Assembly (NCBI GenBank): GCA_947458705.1
Contig: CANHAH010000010.1
Location: 1-42,197, forward strand
Reading direction: 5' to 3'
Source of the DNA: Opitutia bacterium
GTDB taxonomy: Bacteria; Verrucomicrobiota; Verrucomicrobiia; Opitutales; Opitutaceae
Length of the DNA: 42,197 nucleotides
Shown here one piece after another: positions 25,366-35,209 of the stretch. Position 1 is the first letter of the stretch. The number at the start of each line of letters is the position of its first letter. A model generated the notes under the pieces. That model saw only the letters and a program-made list of their open reading frames with translations, was not told the origin of the DNA and made no database searches. The position numbers and the translations under genes were made by a program.

Positions 25366-28224
25366 TTATTTCTGGGCGCGCCAGCGCTTCAGCGCCTGAC
25401 CCGTGAGGGAACGCGAGCAACTTTCGATGTCTACGCGCGGGCCGGCGTAAACGAGTTCTCCGCCCTCGCGACCGCCACCTGGTCCGAGATCAATGAGCCA
25501 GTCGGCGAGATGGATCACGTCGAGATTATGTTCGATCACGATGATGGTATTGCCCGCATCGCGGAGCTTGAAGAGCAGGTCCATCAACTTCTGGATATCG
25601 ACCCAGTGAAGCCCCGTCGTCGGCTCATCGAGTATGTAAAGCGTGGAACCTTGCTGGCGTTTACTCAGTTCAAGTGAGAGCTTGATGCGTTGCGCCTCAC
25701 CACCTGAGAGCGTCGTGGAAGATTGCCCCAGCGTGAGATAACCTAGTCCCACGGCGTCGAGCGTCGCGAGCTTGTCGATCACGCGCGGGACATTTCGAAA
25801 TAAGGTGATCGCTTCCCGCACCGTCATCGCGAGTACATCGGCGATAGATTTTCCGTGAAACAAAATTTCGAGAGTCTCGCGGTTAAACCGTTTACCACTG
25901 CAGCTCGGGCACGGCGCGTAGGCATCGGCCATGAATTGCATATCAAGTTTTATTGCACCATCGCCCTGACAGCGCTCGCAACGACCGCCGCGCACGTTGA
26001 AGGAAAACCGACTGGCCTTGTAACCGCGTACTTTGGCGAGCGGCACCATCGCGAACAAATCGCGCAGCAAACCGAGCAGATCAATGTAAGTCGCAGGATT
26101 TGAGCGGGGACTCCGACCGATGGGCTCTTGGTCGACCTGCACGAGTTTTTCAAAAAAATCTAGATTCTCGATATGCCGATGCTTTCCGGGCAAACCGCGC
26201 GCGCCGTTAAGTTTTCTAGCAGCAGCAACGGCAAGCACGTCGTTAACAAGCGTACTCTTGCCCGAGCCGGATACGCCCGTGACGCATGTGAGTAAGCCGA
26301 CGGGAAACTGCGCGTCCACGCCTTTCAAATTATGCTCGCGCGCCTCGCGTACGGTTAGCCAAGCGCCGTCGGGGGCCTTATTTTTCGCCTCTTTCGTGAC
26401 CGTTTGTTTGCGCGAGAGAAAAGGACCCGTGCGCGAAACGCTCGCAGGCTGCGTGGCACACAAAGCCGGAGTTCCTTGAAACAGAATACGTCCACCCTCA
26501 ACGCCAGCCTCAGGACCAAGTTCCAAAATTTCATCAGCCGCTCGCATCGTGTCTTCGTCGTGTTCGACGACGAGCACGGTGTTGCCGCGATCGCGCAACG
26601 CCACGAGCGTTTCAATCAACTTTTGATTATCATGCGCATGCAGGCCGATACTGGGTTCATCGAGCACGTAGATCACACCGATCAGACCCATGCCGAGCTG
26701 GGTGGCGAGACGCACGCGCTGCGATTCACCGCCGGAGAGCGTGGCGTAATCACGCTCGAGCGTCAGGTAGCCGAGTCCCGTTTCCAAAAGAAAATGCAAC
26801 CGCTGCTCAATGCCTACGACGACATCACCGAGCGCCGGATTTTCGCGATACGCCGCCAGCAATTCACGGGCGAAGGTGTGCGCCTCGCCGATATCGAGTC
26901 GCATGAACTCTGGAAACGTTCGGCCCGCCACGCGCACCGATCCGCTACGGGCATTAAGCCGCGCACCGTGACATTCGGGACACTCGCCGCTCACCATGAA
27001 CGTCGTGAGCCGCGCGCGAAAGCCCTCGCTGTCGGTGTGACGAAAACTTTCCTCAAGATCGGCGATTACGCCGGCAAACGGCATCGACTTGGCCTCGCGC
27101 ATGCGACGGAGCTTGAAGGCAAACTCGCGCGGGCCGGCACCGTGAAGAATCGCATCGCGAGTTTTCGTCGGCAGATCTTTCCACGGAGTATCGGCGTCAA
27201 AGGGCAATTGCTCGGCGAGTTGCTTGAGCAGCGCGTTATGTTTGATAATGAGATTTTTTCCGCCGATACGCCAGGGTTTGAGTGCGCCGCCACGCACCGA
27301 TTTTTCGGGATCGGCCACGATTAGTTCGGGCACAAAGCGCAATTTCCGACCGAGTCCGCCGCAGGTGCCGCAAGCGCCGTCACTGTGGTTGAAGGAAAAA
27401 TGGCGCGGGGTGAGTTTCTCGAAAATATCGCCGCAGAGCTCACAAGCGAGAGATTGACTGAGCGCCACTTCGCGCCACGGAGCATCGGCATTTTTTTGAG
27501 CGAGAACAAGGGCACGGTCTTTGCCCTCGCGAAATGCTAATTCAAGCGAATCGGCGAGGCGACTGCGTTGATCGGCGCCGGCTACAAGGCGGTCGATCAC
27601 CAGTTCGACGTTCATCTCCTTAGTACCGAGGCCCGCGGGAATAAGCTTCGGATCGTCTAGGTTTTTAATTTCACCGTCGAGGCGGACACGTTGAAAACCA
27701 CGTTGGCGCACGCGCGGCAATTCATCGCGAAGAACGGCGGGCTTCGCGCGCATGAAAGGCGCGAGCAATACGACCCGTTCCCCAGGGCATTCTGCAAGGA
27801 CGCGTTGGACGTTGTCGTCGAGAGAGCGCTGAACAACGCGGCCGCCGTCTTTAGGACAGGTCTGGGCACCGGCGAGCGCCCAGAGAAGCTGGGCGTAGTC
27901 GGCGATTTCAGTGACCGTAGCGATGGTACTGCGCGGGGAACCGCCGCCGGTGCGTTGTTCGATGGCGAGTACAGGAGAAAGACCGTGAATGAAATCGACG
28001 TCCGGTCGCTTGAGTTGGTCGAGTACTTGGCGCGCCTGCGTCGACAGGCTTTCCATGTATTTGCGGTAGCCTTCAGCGTAAATCGTATCAAAGGCCAACG
28101 AGGATTTACCCGATCCGCTAGGCCCGGTGATGACCACGAGTTTTCCGCGCGGCAGCCGAAGATCGAGGTTCTTCAGGTTATGCTCGCGGGCGCCTTTGAC
28201 GTGGATGTGGGTGGCGGCCTGCAT
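25366..28224 (-). CDS. uvrA: Excinuclease ABC subunit A (UvrA)
   Basis: 952 aa. There are two ABC modules: Walker [10 protein letters not shown] near residue 35 and GVSGSGKST near 650, signatures [12 protein letters not shown] and [12 protein letters not shown], Walker [14 protein letters not shown] and [12 protein letters not shown]. Zinc modules are CELCG...[15 protein letters not shown] and [11 protein letters not shown]...CPSCSGKRF. It recognises DNA damage with UvrB in nucleotide excision repair. The N-terminal stretch ([20 protein letters not shown], then [13 protein letters not shown]) departs from the commonest UvrA wording, so this could be a lineage-specific paralog beside a canonical copy elsewhere. 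The 212 bp between its start and the divergent DUF1302 gene hold no other gene. Confidence 0.93.
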   Translation of the reverse strand: MQAATHIHVKGAREHNLKNLDLRLPRGKLVVITGPSGSGKSSLAFDTIYAEGYRKYMESLSTQARQVLDQLKRPDVDFIHGLSPVLAIEQRTGGGSPRSTIATVTEIADYAQLLWALAGAQTCPKDGGRVVQRSLDDNVQRVLAECPGERVVLLAPFMRAKPAVLRDELPRVRQRGFQRVRLDGEIKNLDDPKLIPAGLGTKEMNVELVIDRLVAGADQRSRLADSLELAFREGKDRALVLAQKNADAPWREVALSQSLACELCGDIFEKLTPRHFSFNHSDGACGTCGGLGRKLRFVPELIVADPEKSVRGGALKPWRIGGKNLIIKHNALLKQLAEQLPFDADTPWKDLPTKTRDAILHGAGPREFAFKLRRMREAKSMPFAGVIADLEESFRHTDSEGFRARLTTFMVSGECPECHGARLNARSGSVRVAGRTFPEFMRLDIGEAHTFARELLAAYRENPALGDVVVGIEQRLHFLLETGLGYLTLERDYATLSGGESQRVRLATQLGMGLIGVIYVLDEPSIGLHAHDNQKLIETLVALRDRGNTVLVVEHDEDTMRAADEILELGPEAGVEGGRILFQGTPALCATQPASVSRTGPFLSRKQTVTKEAKNKAPDGAWLTVREAREHNLKGVDAQFPVGLLTCVTGVSGSGKSTLVNDVLAVAAARKLNGARGLPGKHRHIENLDFFEKLVQVDQEPIGRSPRSNPATYIDLLGLLRDLFAMVPLAKVRGYKASRFSFNVRGGRCERCQGDGAIKLDMQFMADAYAPCPSCSGKRFNRETLEILFHGKSIADVLAMTVREAITLFRNVPRVIDKLATLDAVGLGYLTLGQSSTTLSGGEAQRIKLSLELSKRQQGSTLYILDEPTTGLHWVDIQKLMDLLFKLRDAGNTIIVIEHNLDVIHLADWLIDLGPGGGREGGELVYAGPRVDIESCSRSLTGQALKRWRAQK

Positions 28225-28436
28225 GAAGTGAAGCGCAGCTTAAGCATTCGCAGCACGGGTCAATGCCCTAAGCAATTCTTCGTCCTGATCAGCCCTAAAT
28301 TCGGCCTTGAAGCGGTAAAGAGGGCCTTATTTTATGAATTTGGGTAAATTCCCTTTATGCCAGACATCTCGCAAATTTGACCATGCGTTTGTCGTCAACT
28401 GTCTGATAAACCCTAGCGTCTAGAAAACCCTTTTTT

Positions 28437-30407
28437 ATGAACCACGTATCCCTGAACCGTATCGTATCCGCCCGCCACCTCGGCGTGACGGCCGTCGCAG
28501 CCCTCGCTATTATAGCCTCCGCCACTACGGGCCATGCCTTCCAATTCGCTTACGGCGAACTCAAGGGCAGTTTCGACTCCACCGTCTCGGTCGGCGCCAT
28601 GTACCGTCTGCAGGAGCCCAGCGCCATTTACTACGCCACGACGAACACCTACGGTGACATCCCCGGCCTGCAAACCTCCGTCAATACCGACGACGGCAAC
28701 CTTAATTACAGGAAAGGCTGGGTCTCCGAACTCCTCAAAGGTTCGCATGACCTTGAGTTCCGCTATCGCAATTTTGCCGGCTTCGCCCGCGGCTATTATT
28801 TCCGCGATCTCAAGGCCGAGGATACCGCGCGCACTGACCTCGGTTACCAAGCAAAAGACCGCGTCGTCAGCGGCGCCGAACTGCTCGACGCCTACGTGCT
28901 AGCCAAATTCGATGCCGCCAATAACATCCCCGTCGACCTGCGCTTCGGCCGACAAGTGCTTAGTCTGGGCGAAAGCACCTTCATGCCAAACGGAATCAAC
29001 GTTGTTAACCCGGTAGAACTCTCCAAACTCCGCGTCCCCGGCGCCGAGCTTAAAGAAGCCTTCCTGCCCGTTAACATGCTCAAGGCCTCCATCGGCCTTA
29101 CCAAAGATCTCACCGTCGAGCCGTTTTGGCTGCTCGAATTCCGTCGCAATGAACTCGAACCAGCAGGCACGTATTTCTCGACCAACGATTTCGCTAGCCG
29201 CGGCGGTCAAAATGTTTTCCTAGGCTTCGGTTCACTCTCTGACAGCGGAACCCTTGGGGTTATTCCGCGTGACTACGATCGCGAAGGCAACAACTTCACC
29301 CAGTATGGCGTTGCGGCTCACTACCAAGCCCATGCGCTCAACGATACCGACATCGGTCTGTACTACGCAAAGTACCATAACCGCTCGCCGTTGATCAGCG
29401 CGCGCACTCCGACCAGCGCCATCAACACCGACCTTACCGGTCCGCTGACGGCCGTCTTTATCCGCGCCGGACTTCCGGCGGCCACCGCCGCCGCCCAAGC
29501 CGCTGGCATTTACCAACTCATCGTCGTCTCCCAGACCAATCCCGCCGCCCTGAACGCTACCCAAATAGCTACCCTGCAAGCTCCCACCACGCAGGCGGCG
29601 ATCAACGGCGCCAGATCCATCGCTTTACTCACTGCTGCAGCCACGGGCCGGTACTTCACCGAATATCCCGAAGGCGTCGACATGTACGGTCTGAGCTTCA
29701 ACACTTCAATCGGAAAAACCGGAATCTCTTGGCAGGGCGAAGTCTCTTACAAGAAAGATCAACCCCTCCAGGTTGATGACGTCGAAATCCTTTTCGCCGC
29801 TCTCTCCACGCTCAACCCCGCCTTCGGCGCCAACAACCAAGTCGGTAATTACCTTGGACAATACGGCCGTGAAATTTCTGGTTTCCGTCGTCATTCCGTC
29901 ACCACGGCCCAGACCACCCTCACCAAGGTCTTCGGCCCGGTCCTCGGCTCCCAGCAATTCACCCTCCTTGGTGAAATCGGCGGCGTCTGGGCTAACCTGC
30001 CCTCCAAAGACGTGCTGCGCTACGACGCTCCCGCCACCTTCACCAGCGCCAATTACGCCAGCATGCTAAACACCGGCAACGGTGCCTACCCCGCCACCCC
30101 AAGCGAAGCGTTCGCCGATAAATTTTCTTGGGGCTACCAAATCGCCGGCCGCCTTGATTACACCAACGTGTTTGCGAACGTGAACATATCGCCCTCCTTC
30201 GCCTTAACCCACGACGTCAAAGGCAATACGCCGCTGCCCCTCGGCAACTACCTATCCGAACGCAAGAGCACGAACATCGCCGTCGAATTCACCTACCAAA
30301 ACGCTTGGGCTTTTGAAATCCGCTACGTGAACTTCTTCGATGCAGGTCGCTATAACCTACTCTCCGATCGCGACTACGTCTCCACCACCATCAAATACTC
30401 CTTCTAA
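28437..30407 (+). CDS. DUF1302-family outer-membrane protein
   Basis: 656 aa. A signal region (VTAVAALAIIASATTGHAF) leads to the DUF1302 opening YGELKGSFDSTVSVGAMYR. Barrel-like strands follow with the family's typical blocks: RNFAGFARGYYF, LLDAYVLAKFD, VDLRFGRQVLSLGEST, NGINVVNPVELSKLRVPGAELKEAFLPV, and a terminal strand YVSTTIKYSF ending in Phe. Proteins of this family are predicted outer-membrane barrels commonly coded next to DUF1329 genes; their cargo is not established. It is first of a set with DUF1329 (40 bp downstream), a YCF48-like propeller and an MMPL transporter, suggesting it is the outer-membrane component of an envelope-spanning pathway for a hydrophobic compound. Confidence 0.88.
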   Translation: MNHVSLNRIVSARHLGVTAVAALAIIASATTGHAFQFAYGELKGSFDSTVSVGAMYRLQEPSAIYYATTNTYGDIPGLQTSVNTDDGNLNYRKGWVSELLKGSHDLEFRYRNFAGFARGYYFRDLKAEDTARTDLGYQAKDRVVSGAELLDAYVLAKFDAANNIPVDLRFGRQVLSLGESTFMPNGINVVNPVELSKLRVPGAELKEAFLPVNMLKASIGLTKDLTVEPFWLLEFRRNELEPAGTYFSTNDFASRGGQNVFLGFGSLSDSGTLGVIPRDYDREGNNFTQYGVAAHYQAHALNDTDIGLYYAKYHNRSPLISARTPTSAINTDLTGPLTAVFIRAGLPAATAAAQAAGIYQLIVVSQTNPAALNATQIATLQAPTTQAAINGARSIALLTAAATGRYFTEYPEGVDMYGLSFNTSIGKTGISWQGEVSYKKDQPLQVDDVEILFAALSTLNPAFGANNQVGNYLGQYGREISGFRRHSVTTAQTTLTKVFGPVLGSQQFTLLGEIGGVWANLPSKDVLRYDAPATFTSANYASMLNTGNGAYPATPSEAFADKFSWGYQIAGRLDYTNVFANVNISPSFALTHDVKGNTPLPLGNYLSERKSTNIAVEFTYQNAWAFEIRYVNFFDAGRYNLLSDRDYVSTTIKYSF

Positions 30408-30447
30408 ACAAGAAAAACCGCAGCCAAGACGAACCCTTGCCACTCCG

Positions 30448-31797
30448 ATGAAAAAAAACCTCCTCTTAGCGTCCCTGTTCGCCGTCATCGTCCTATCCGT
30501 CCAGGCTGCGGTTAAGCCCTCTGAAGCCGCACGTCTCGGCGCCGACCTCACTCCCCTCGGTGCCGAGACCGCCGGTAACGCCGAGGGCACCATCCCGGCC
30601 TGGAATGGCGGTATCCTCACTCCTCCCGCGGGCTATAAAGTAGGCGATCACCACCAAGACCCGTTTGCCGCGGATAAACCCCTCTACACGGTTACTTCGT
30701 CCAATGCGGGACAGTACGAATCCAAACTAACCGCCGGTTCGCTCTCACTGCTCAAGGCTTACGCTGATTACAAACTCATCGTCTACCCCACCCGCCGCAG
30801 TGCCAACGCCCCACAGCGCATTTACGACGCTACCAAAGCCAACGCCACCACCGGCACGCTCGCTAATAACGGCAACTCGTTCGAAAACGCGCTCACCGGC
30901 ATTCCCTTCCCCCTGCCCGCCAGTGGGCTCGAGGTGATGTGGAATCACCTCGCGCGCTACCGCGGGGTCGCCGCATCCCGCCACATCGCCCAGGCTGCCC
31001 CGACGCGCAGCGGCAGCTACAATCTGGTTCAGTTTGAAGACGAATTTCTCTTTAACTACGCACGCCCCGACGTCACCGCCGCCCAGCTCGAAAACATCCT
31101 AGTCTACTACAAACAAGCCGTCACCGCCCCTGCCCGCCAAGCCGGAACCATCCTACTCGCCCACGAGACCCTCGACCAAGTAAAAGAAAAACGCAGCGCC
31201 TGGGTCTACAACACCGGCCAACGCCGCGTACGCCGGGCCCCCGACGTCGCCTATGACAACCCCGGTACCGCCGCCGACGGCATGCGCACCAGCGACCAAT
31301 TCGACATGTATAACGGTGCACCCGACCGCTACGACTGGAAGCTCGTCGGCAAACGCGAAATGATCGTACCCTATAATTCCTACAAACTGCACAGCGACTC
31401 GGTGAAATATGCCGACATTCTCAAGCCCCTTCACCTCAATCAAGACCTCGCCCGCTACGAACTTCACCGCGTCTGGATTGTCGAAGCCACGCTCAAGCCC
31501 GGTGCCTCTCACATCTACAAGCGCCGAACCTTCTACGTCGACGAAGACTCCTGGCAAATCCTCGCCGTCGACCAATACGACTCCCGCGACCAGATGTGGC
31601 GCGTCTCCGAAGCACACTGCGTTAATTACTACGATGCCCAAGTTTTCTGGAGTACTCTTGAAGCGCACACCGATCTGATCGCCGGCCGCTACCTCGTTGT
31701 CGGTCTCGACAACGAAAACTCCATGTACGATTTTAGCATCAAGCGTACCCCCGCCGATTACACCGCCGACGCCCTCCGTCGCGACGGTATCCGCTAA
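30448..31797 (+). CDS. DUF1329-family periplasmic protein
   Basis: 449 aa from the ATG at 30448 (MKKNLLLASLFAVIVLSVQA), chosen because a clean signal peptide starts there while the frame extends upstream into the DUF1302 gene. Family blocks are LGADLTPLGAETAGNAEGTI, IPAWNGGI, YPTRRSANAP, MWNHLARYRG, AWVYNTGQRRVRRAPDVAYD, DRYDWKLVGKREMIVPYN and EDSWQILAVDQYDSRDQMWR. The domain is generally thought to be a lipoprotein-carrier-like (LolA/LolB-type) half-barrel, which would suit shuttling a hydrophobic ligand through the periplasm; that is inference from fold lore, not from this sequence. A GC-rich hairpin and a terminator follow directly. Confidence 0.88.
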   Translation: MKKNLLLASLFAVIVLSVQAAVKPSEAARLGADLTPLGAETAGNAEGTIPAWNGGILTPPAGYKVGDHHQDPFAADKPLYTVTSSNAGQYESKLTAGSLSLLKAYADYKLIVYPTRRSANAPQRIYDATKANATTGTLANNGNSFENALTGIPFPLPASGLEVMWNHLARYRGVAASRHIAQAAPTRSGSYNLVQFEDEFLFNYARPDVTAAQLENILVYYKQAVTAPARQAGTILLAHETLDQVKEKRSAWVYNTGQRRVRRAPDVAYDNPGTAADGMRTSDQFDMYNGAPDRYDWKLVGKREMIVPYNSYKLHSDSVKYADILKPLHLNQDLARYELHRVWIVEATLKPGASHIYKRRTFYVDEDSWQILAVDQYDSRDQMWRVSEAHCVNYYDAQVFWSTLEAHTDLIAGRYLVVGLDNENSMYDFSIKRTPADYTADALRRDGIR

Positions 31798-31800
31798 GGT

Positions 31801-31822
31801 CGGGCCGGACCCTCCGGCCTGC
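31801..31822 (+). other. GC-rich hairpin directly after the DUF1329 stop
   Basis: GGCCGGA (31803-31809) pairs with TCCGGCC (31813-31819) around CCC, extended by one wobble and one C-G pair. It starts 3 bp after the stop codon and has no T-run behind it. It may stabilise the 3' end of the upstream mRNA. Confidence 0.5.
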
Positions 31823-31855
31823 CCACTTGTGCCACCTGCTTTTGACCTGCGCCTC

Positions 31856-32830
31856 ATGCCACCTCGTTCAATCGCCAGGTGGGGCCCGATCTACCCATCG
31901 GGCTTTTTTCGGGCTGTCTTTTTAGCTGCGTTGGTGGTGAACACCCGCGCCGCCGACATTACGCCGAGGATGCTCCTGCTCGCGGGAGCCCAACCCAATC
32001 CCACCAACCTTATCGCCGTCGGTGAAAGGGCTACCATCCTGCGCTCAGCTGATTCCGCCCGCACCTGGCAATCCGCGTCAGTCCCCACTGGTTTCACTGC
32101 TACCCTCACCGGCCTAAGCTTCAGCCCGGACGGTACCCAAGCTTGGGTTGTTGGCCACGACGCGATCATTTTAGCCAGCACCGACGCTGGACGCACCTGG
32201 CTAAAATCCTGGCAAAGCGATAATCTCACCGAATCCTTTCTAGACGTCCTCGCCGTCGATGCTCGCCACATCATCGCCATCGGCGCCTACGGCCTCTACG
32301 TCGAAACCACCGATGGTGGCACCACCTGGCAGCGCCGTAAAATTCTTAGCGAGGACCTCCACCTCAACCGTCTCAGTCGCGGTCCCGCTGGCACCCTCTA
32401 TCTCGCCGGCGAGCGTGGCACCTTACTGCGCTCCAAGGATGCCGGCGCTACTTGGCAACCCATCGAATCTCCCTACGACGGTTCTTTTTACGGCATCCTC
32501 CCACTTACCAAAAACACCCTGGTAGCCCACGGCCTGCGCGGTCGCCTCTACCGCACCGAAGACGACGGCCACACCTGGCAACTCATCCCCGTAACCGACC
32601 GCGTCCTACTCGCCACCGCGCTCAAACTTAAAAACGACACCGTTATCTTCGCCGGCCAGGCCCGCGTTTTTTTCGCCAGCCACGACCAAGCCCGTACCAT
32701 GGCCGCTCAACCGATTCCCTTCACCAGCGCCGTCGCCGCCCTAATCGAGCTCGCCGACGGCCGCCTGCTTTCGCTGGGCGAAGCCGGCGCCAGCGTCTTC
32801 ACGCTTTCCACCCCGTCCGCTCAACCATGA
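31856..32830 (+). CDS. YCF48/BNR-repeat beta-propeller exported protein
   Basis: 324 aa from the ATG at 31856. A hydrophobic signal (GFFRAVFLAALVVNTRAAD) leads into a propeller with five Asp-box-like repeats: SADSARTWQS, STDAGRTWLK, TTDGGTTWQR, SKDAGATWQP and TEDDGHTWQL, spaced about 40 residues apart, each preceded by a 'VVGHDAIIL'-type strand. These repeats match the YCF48/HCF136-like fold (photosystem assembly factor family; in non-phototrophs an exported protein of unknown role often beside RND/MMPL genes). The true start is uncertain because the terminator at 31884-31909 lies inside the first codons, yet no later start keeps the signal peptide. Its stop overlaps the MMPL start (ATGA). 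Confidence 0.82.
   Translation: MPPRSIARWGPIYPSGFFRAVFLAALVVNTRAADITPRMLLLAGAQPNPTNLIAVGERATILRSADSARTWQSASVPTGFTATLTGLSFSPDGTQAWVVGHDAIILASTDAGRTWLKSWQSDNLTESFLDVLAVDARHIIAIGAYGLYVETTDGGTTWQRRKILSEDLHLNRLSRGPAGTLYLAGERGTLLRSKDAGATWQPIESPYDGSFYGILPLTKNTLVAHGLRGRLYRTEDDGHTWQLIPVTDRVLLATALKLKNDTVIFAGQARVFFASHDQARTMAAQPIPFTSAVAALIELADGRLLSLGEAGASVFTLSTPSAQP
31884..31909 (+). terminator. Canonical intrinsic terminator inside the 5' end of the YCF48-like gene
   Basis: GCCCGAT (31884-31890), loop CTACCC, ATCGGGC (31897-31903), then six T (31904-31909). It is a textbook terminator on the plus strand but falls at codons 10-18 of the next gene as read from its most plausible start (31856). It therefore either ends the DUF1302-DUF1329 transcript or works as an attenuator. 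Confidence 0.8.
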
Positions 32831-35160
32831 TCGAACGCTTCGCTCACTGGCTCTTTCGCTGGCGCACACCGCTCATTATCGCCTTTACGCTGCTGACCTG
32901 CTACATGGCTTGGTCTGCCGCTCATCTGCGCGTCGACGCCAGCTTCAATAAATCACTGCCGCTCGATCATCCGTACATCCGCACGTTCACAAAATACCAG
33001 AACGACTTTGGCGGAGCCAACCGTGTGCTCATCGCGCTTGTCCCTGCGCAGGGCGACATTTTTAACGCCACATATTTTTCCACGCTCAAAAGCGTGACCG
33101 ACGAAGCGTACTACCTGCCCGGCGTCGACCGGGCTCAAGTCCAGTCGCTTTATACGCCCAATGTCCGCTTTATCGAAGTCGTCGAAGATGGCTTCGCCGG
33201 AGGCAACGTCATCCCCGCCGACTTTGCGCCCACCCCGACCGGCTTCGCCAAAGTACGCGATAATATCATCAAATCCGGTAAACTCGGCCAACTCGTCGCC
33301 AACGATTTCACAGGCGCCATCGTGAGCGCCCAACTGCTTGAGATCGATCCGAGCACCGGCAAAAAGCTCGACTACGCCAAAGTCGCCGCCGCGCTCGAAT
33401 CGATTCGCACCCGCGTCACCGCCGAATCCAAAGGCAGCGTCAACGTTCACATCATCGGCTTCGCCAAAGTGATTGGCGACATCTCCGATGGCGCGCGCGG
33501 CGTGATTTTGCTCTTTGGTATTTCCATCATCGTCACCGGCCTACTCGTTTGGGACTACGCCGGCCGCTGGAAACTCGCGTTCGCTCCCGTCTTGTGCTCA
33601 CTGGTTGCCGTCATCTGGCAACTCGGTGCTCTCACCGCTCTAGGTTACGGCGTCGACCCGTTTTCGATCCTCGTCCCGTTTCTGGTCTTCGCCATCGGGG
33701 TGAGCCACGGCGTCCAAAAAATCTGCACGTTCCGCAACGAGATTTTCGCCGGCCACGACGGCAAAACGGCGGCGCGCAACGCCTTCATCCAGCTCATCGC
33801 TCCGGGCATGGTCGCTCTCATCTGCGATATTATCGGCTTCATCACGATGATGGTCATTAAAATAACCACCATCCATGAGCTCGCCATCACCGCCAGCCTC
33901 GGCGTGGGCGTCATCATCATCACCAATTTCTTCCTCCTGCCGATTCTCCTGTCCTACCTGCACCTACCCGACAGTTACGCGCAGTGGGTCAAGGCACGCC
34001 GCCAACGCACCGATGCCCGCTGGGCCAGCCTCGGCCGTGCCCTCAAACCAGGCCCTTCGCTCGCGATCGTGTTTGTCTCTCTCGGCCTCGGGGTGTGGGC
34101 GTATTTCAAGGCTGAACACGTCCGTATCGGCGACACCAACGCTGGGGTCCCAGAGCTTCGTCAAGATTCTCGTTACAACTCTGACAGCCGTCTTATCACT
34201 GAAAAATTTAGCATCGGTGTCGACGTACTCTCAGTGATCGTCGAGACGATACCCAATGGCTGCGTCGATCACGAAGTCGTCACGCTCATGGATCAATTCG
34301 AGGGCCACATCCGCGCCATCCCTGGTGTCCAATCCGTGGTCAGCCTCACCAGTGCGGCCAAGACCATCAACGCCGGCTTTAATGAAGGTTCCCTCAAATG
34401 GCGCGTGCTCTCGCGCCAACCGCAGGCGCTCGCGCAATCCGTTTCCCCGATTGAAACAGCGACCGGACTGCTCAACGCCGACGCCAGCGTGATGCCGATT
34501 TTGATTTTTCTTGCCGACCACAAGGCCGAGACACTCCGCGCGGTCACCGCCGCCACCGAGGCCTTCGCCACCGCCCATCCTTCGCCCAAGGCTAAATTCC
34601 TTCTCGCTAGTGGCAACGCCGGCGTAATGGCCGCGACCAACGAAGTCGTCGCTGCCGCCCAAACTCCTATCTTGCTTTGGGTATTTGGCGCCGTGATCGC
34701 GTTGTGCATGATCACGTTTCGCTCGTTTGCCGCGACCTTGTGCATCGTCGTGCCGCTTGGAATAGTGAGTTTTCTGGCTTATGTGGTCATGGTTTACCTC
34801 GAGATTGGGCTAAAAACCTCCACATTGCCCGTCGTCGCCCTCGGGGTCGGCATCGGTGTGGATTATGGCATCTACCTTTTCGCGCGACTCGAAACCGCTT
34901 TAAAATGCGGCGCCAATTTCGAAGAGGCTATGATCACCGCCTACAAAGATACCGGCGCGGCGATCGTATTTACCGGACTAACCCTCGCGATTGGTGTCAG
35001 CCTGTGGATTTTTTCCGATCTTAAATTCCAAGCCGACATGGGCATTTTGCTGACGTTCATGTTTTTGGTAAACATGCTTGGCGCGATCATTTTATTGCCC
35101 GCGATGGCCCGCTGGTTTTGGCGCAACCACGGTGGCCAAGTAACGACCTCACCTCCATAA
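32827..35160 (+). CDS. MMPL/RND-family transporter
   Basis: 777 aa. TM1 (PLIIAFTLLTCYMAWSAAHL, residues about 15-34) is followed by a large periplasmic loop (about 35-215), five helices (GVILLFGISIIVTGLLVWDY through NFFLLPILLSYL), TM7 near residue 408, a second periplasmic loop (about 430-610), and the last five helices, including VVALGVGIGVDYGIYLFARL with the Asp-Tyr pair used for proton relay in the family. This two-fold repeat is the MMPL/RND plan; relatives such as MmpL3 and HpnN move lipids or other hydrophobic compounds. It overlaps the propeller gene by 4 bp, indicating a translationally coupled pair, and probably energises transfer along the DUF1329/DUF1302 route. Confidence 0.9.
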   Translation: MIERFAHWLFRWRTPLIIAFTLLTCYMAWSAAHLRVDASFNKSLPLDHPYIRTFTKYQNDFGGANRVLIALVPAQGDIFNATYFSTLKSVTDEAYYLPGVDRAQVQSLYTPNVRFIEVVEDGFAGGNVIPADFAPTPTGFAKVRDNIIKSGKLGQLVANDFTGAIVSAQLLEIDPSTGKKLDYAKVAAALESIRTRVTAESKGSVNVHIIGFAKVIGDISDGARGVILLFGISIIVTGLLVWDYAGRWKLAFAPVLCSLVAVIWQLGALTALGYGVDPFSILVPFLVFAIGVSHGVQKICTFRNEIFAGHDGKTAARNAFIQLIAPGMVALICDIIGFITMMVIKITTIHELAITASLGVGVIIITNFFLLPILLSYLHLPDSYAQWVKARRQRTDARWASLGRALKPGPSLAIVFVSLGLGVWAYFKAEHVRIGDTNAGVPELRQDSRYNSDSRLITEKFSIGVDVLSVIVETIPNGCVDHEVVTLMDQFEGHIRAIPGVQSVVSLTSAAKTINAGFNEGSLKWRVLSRQPQALAQSVSPIETATGLLNADASVMPILIFLADHKAETLRAVTAATEAFATAHPSPKAKFLLASGNAGVMAATNEVVAAAQTPILLWVFGAVIALCMITFRSFAATLCIVVPLGIVSFLAYVVMVYLEIGLKTSTLPVVALGVGIGVDYGIYLFARLETALKCGANFEEAMITAYKDTGAAIVFTGLTLAIGVSLWIFSDLKFQADMGILLTFMFLVNMLGAIILLPAMARWFWRNHGGQVTTSPP

Positions 35161-35209
35161 GTTTGGATCAAACCGTTTTCGCGCTAGTCAAAACCCACCG
35201 CTTAGGCCA

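Noticed and set aside
27691-28347. Open frame of 218 codons antisense to the start of uvrA
   Set aside because: It lies almost wholly inside uvrA, whose ABC motifs are certain on the other strand; no domain is recognisable in it.
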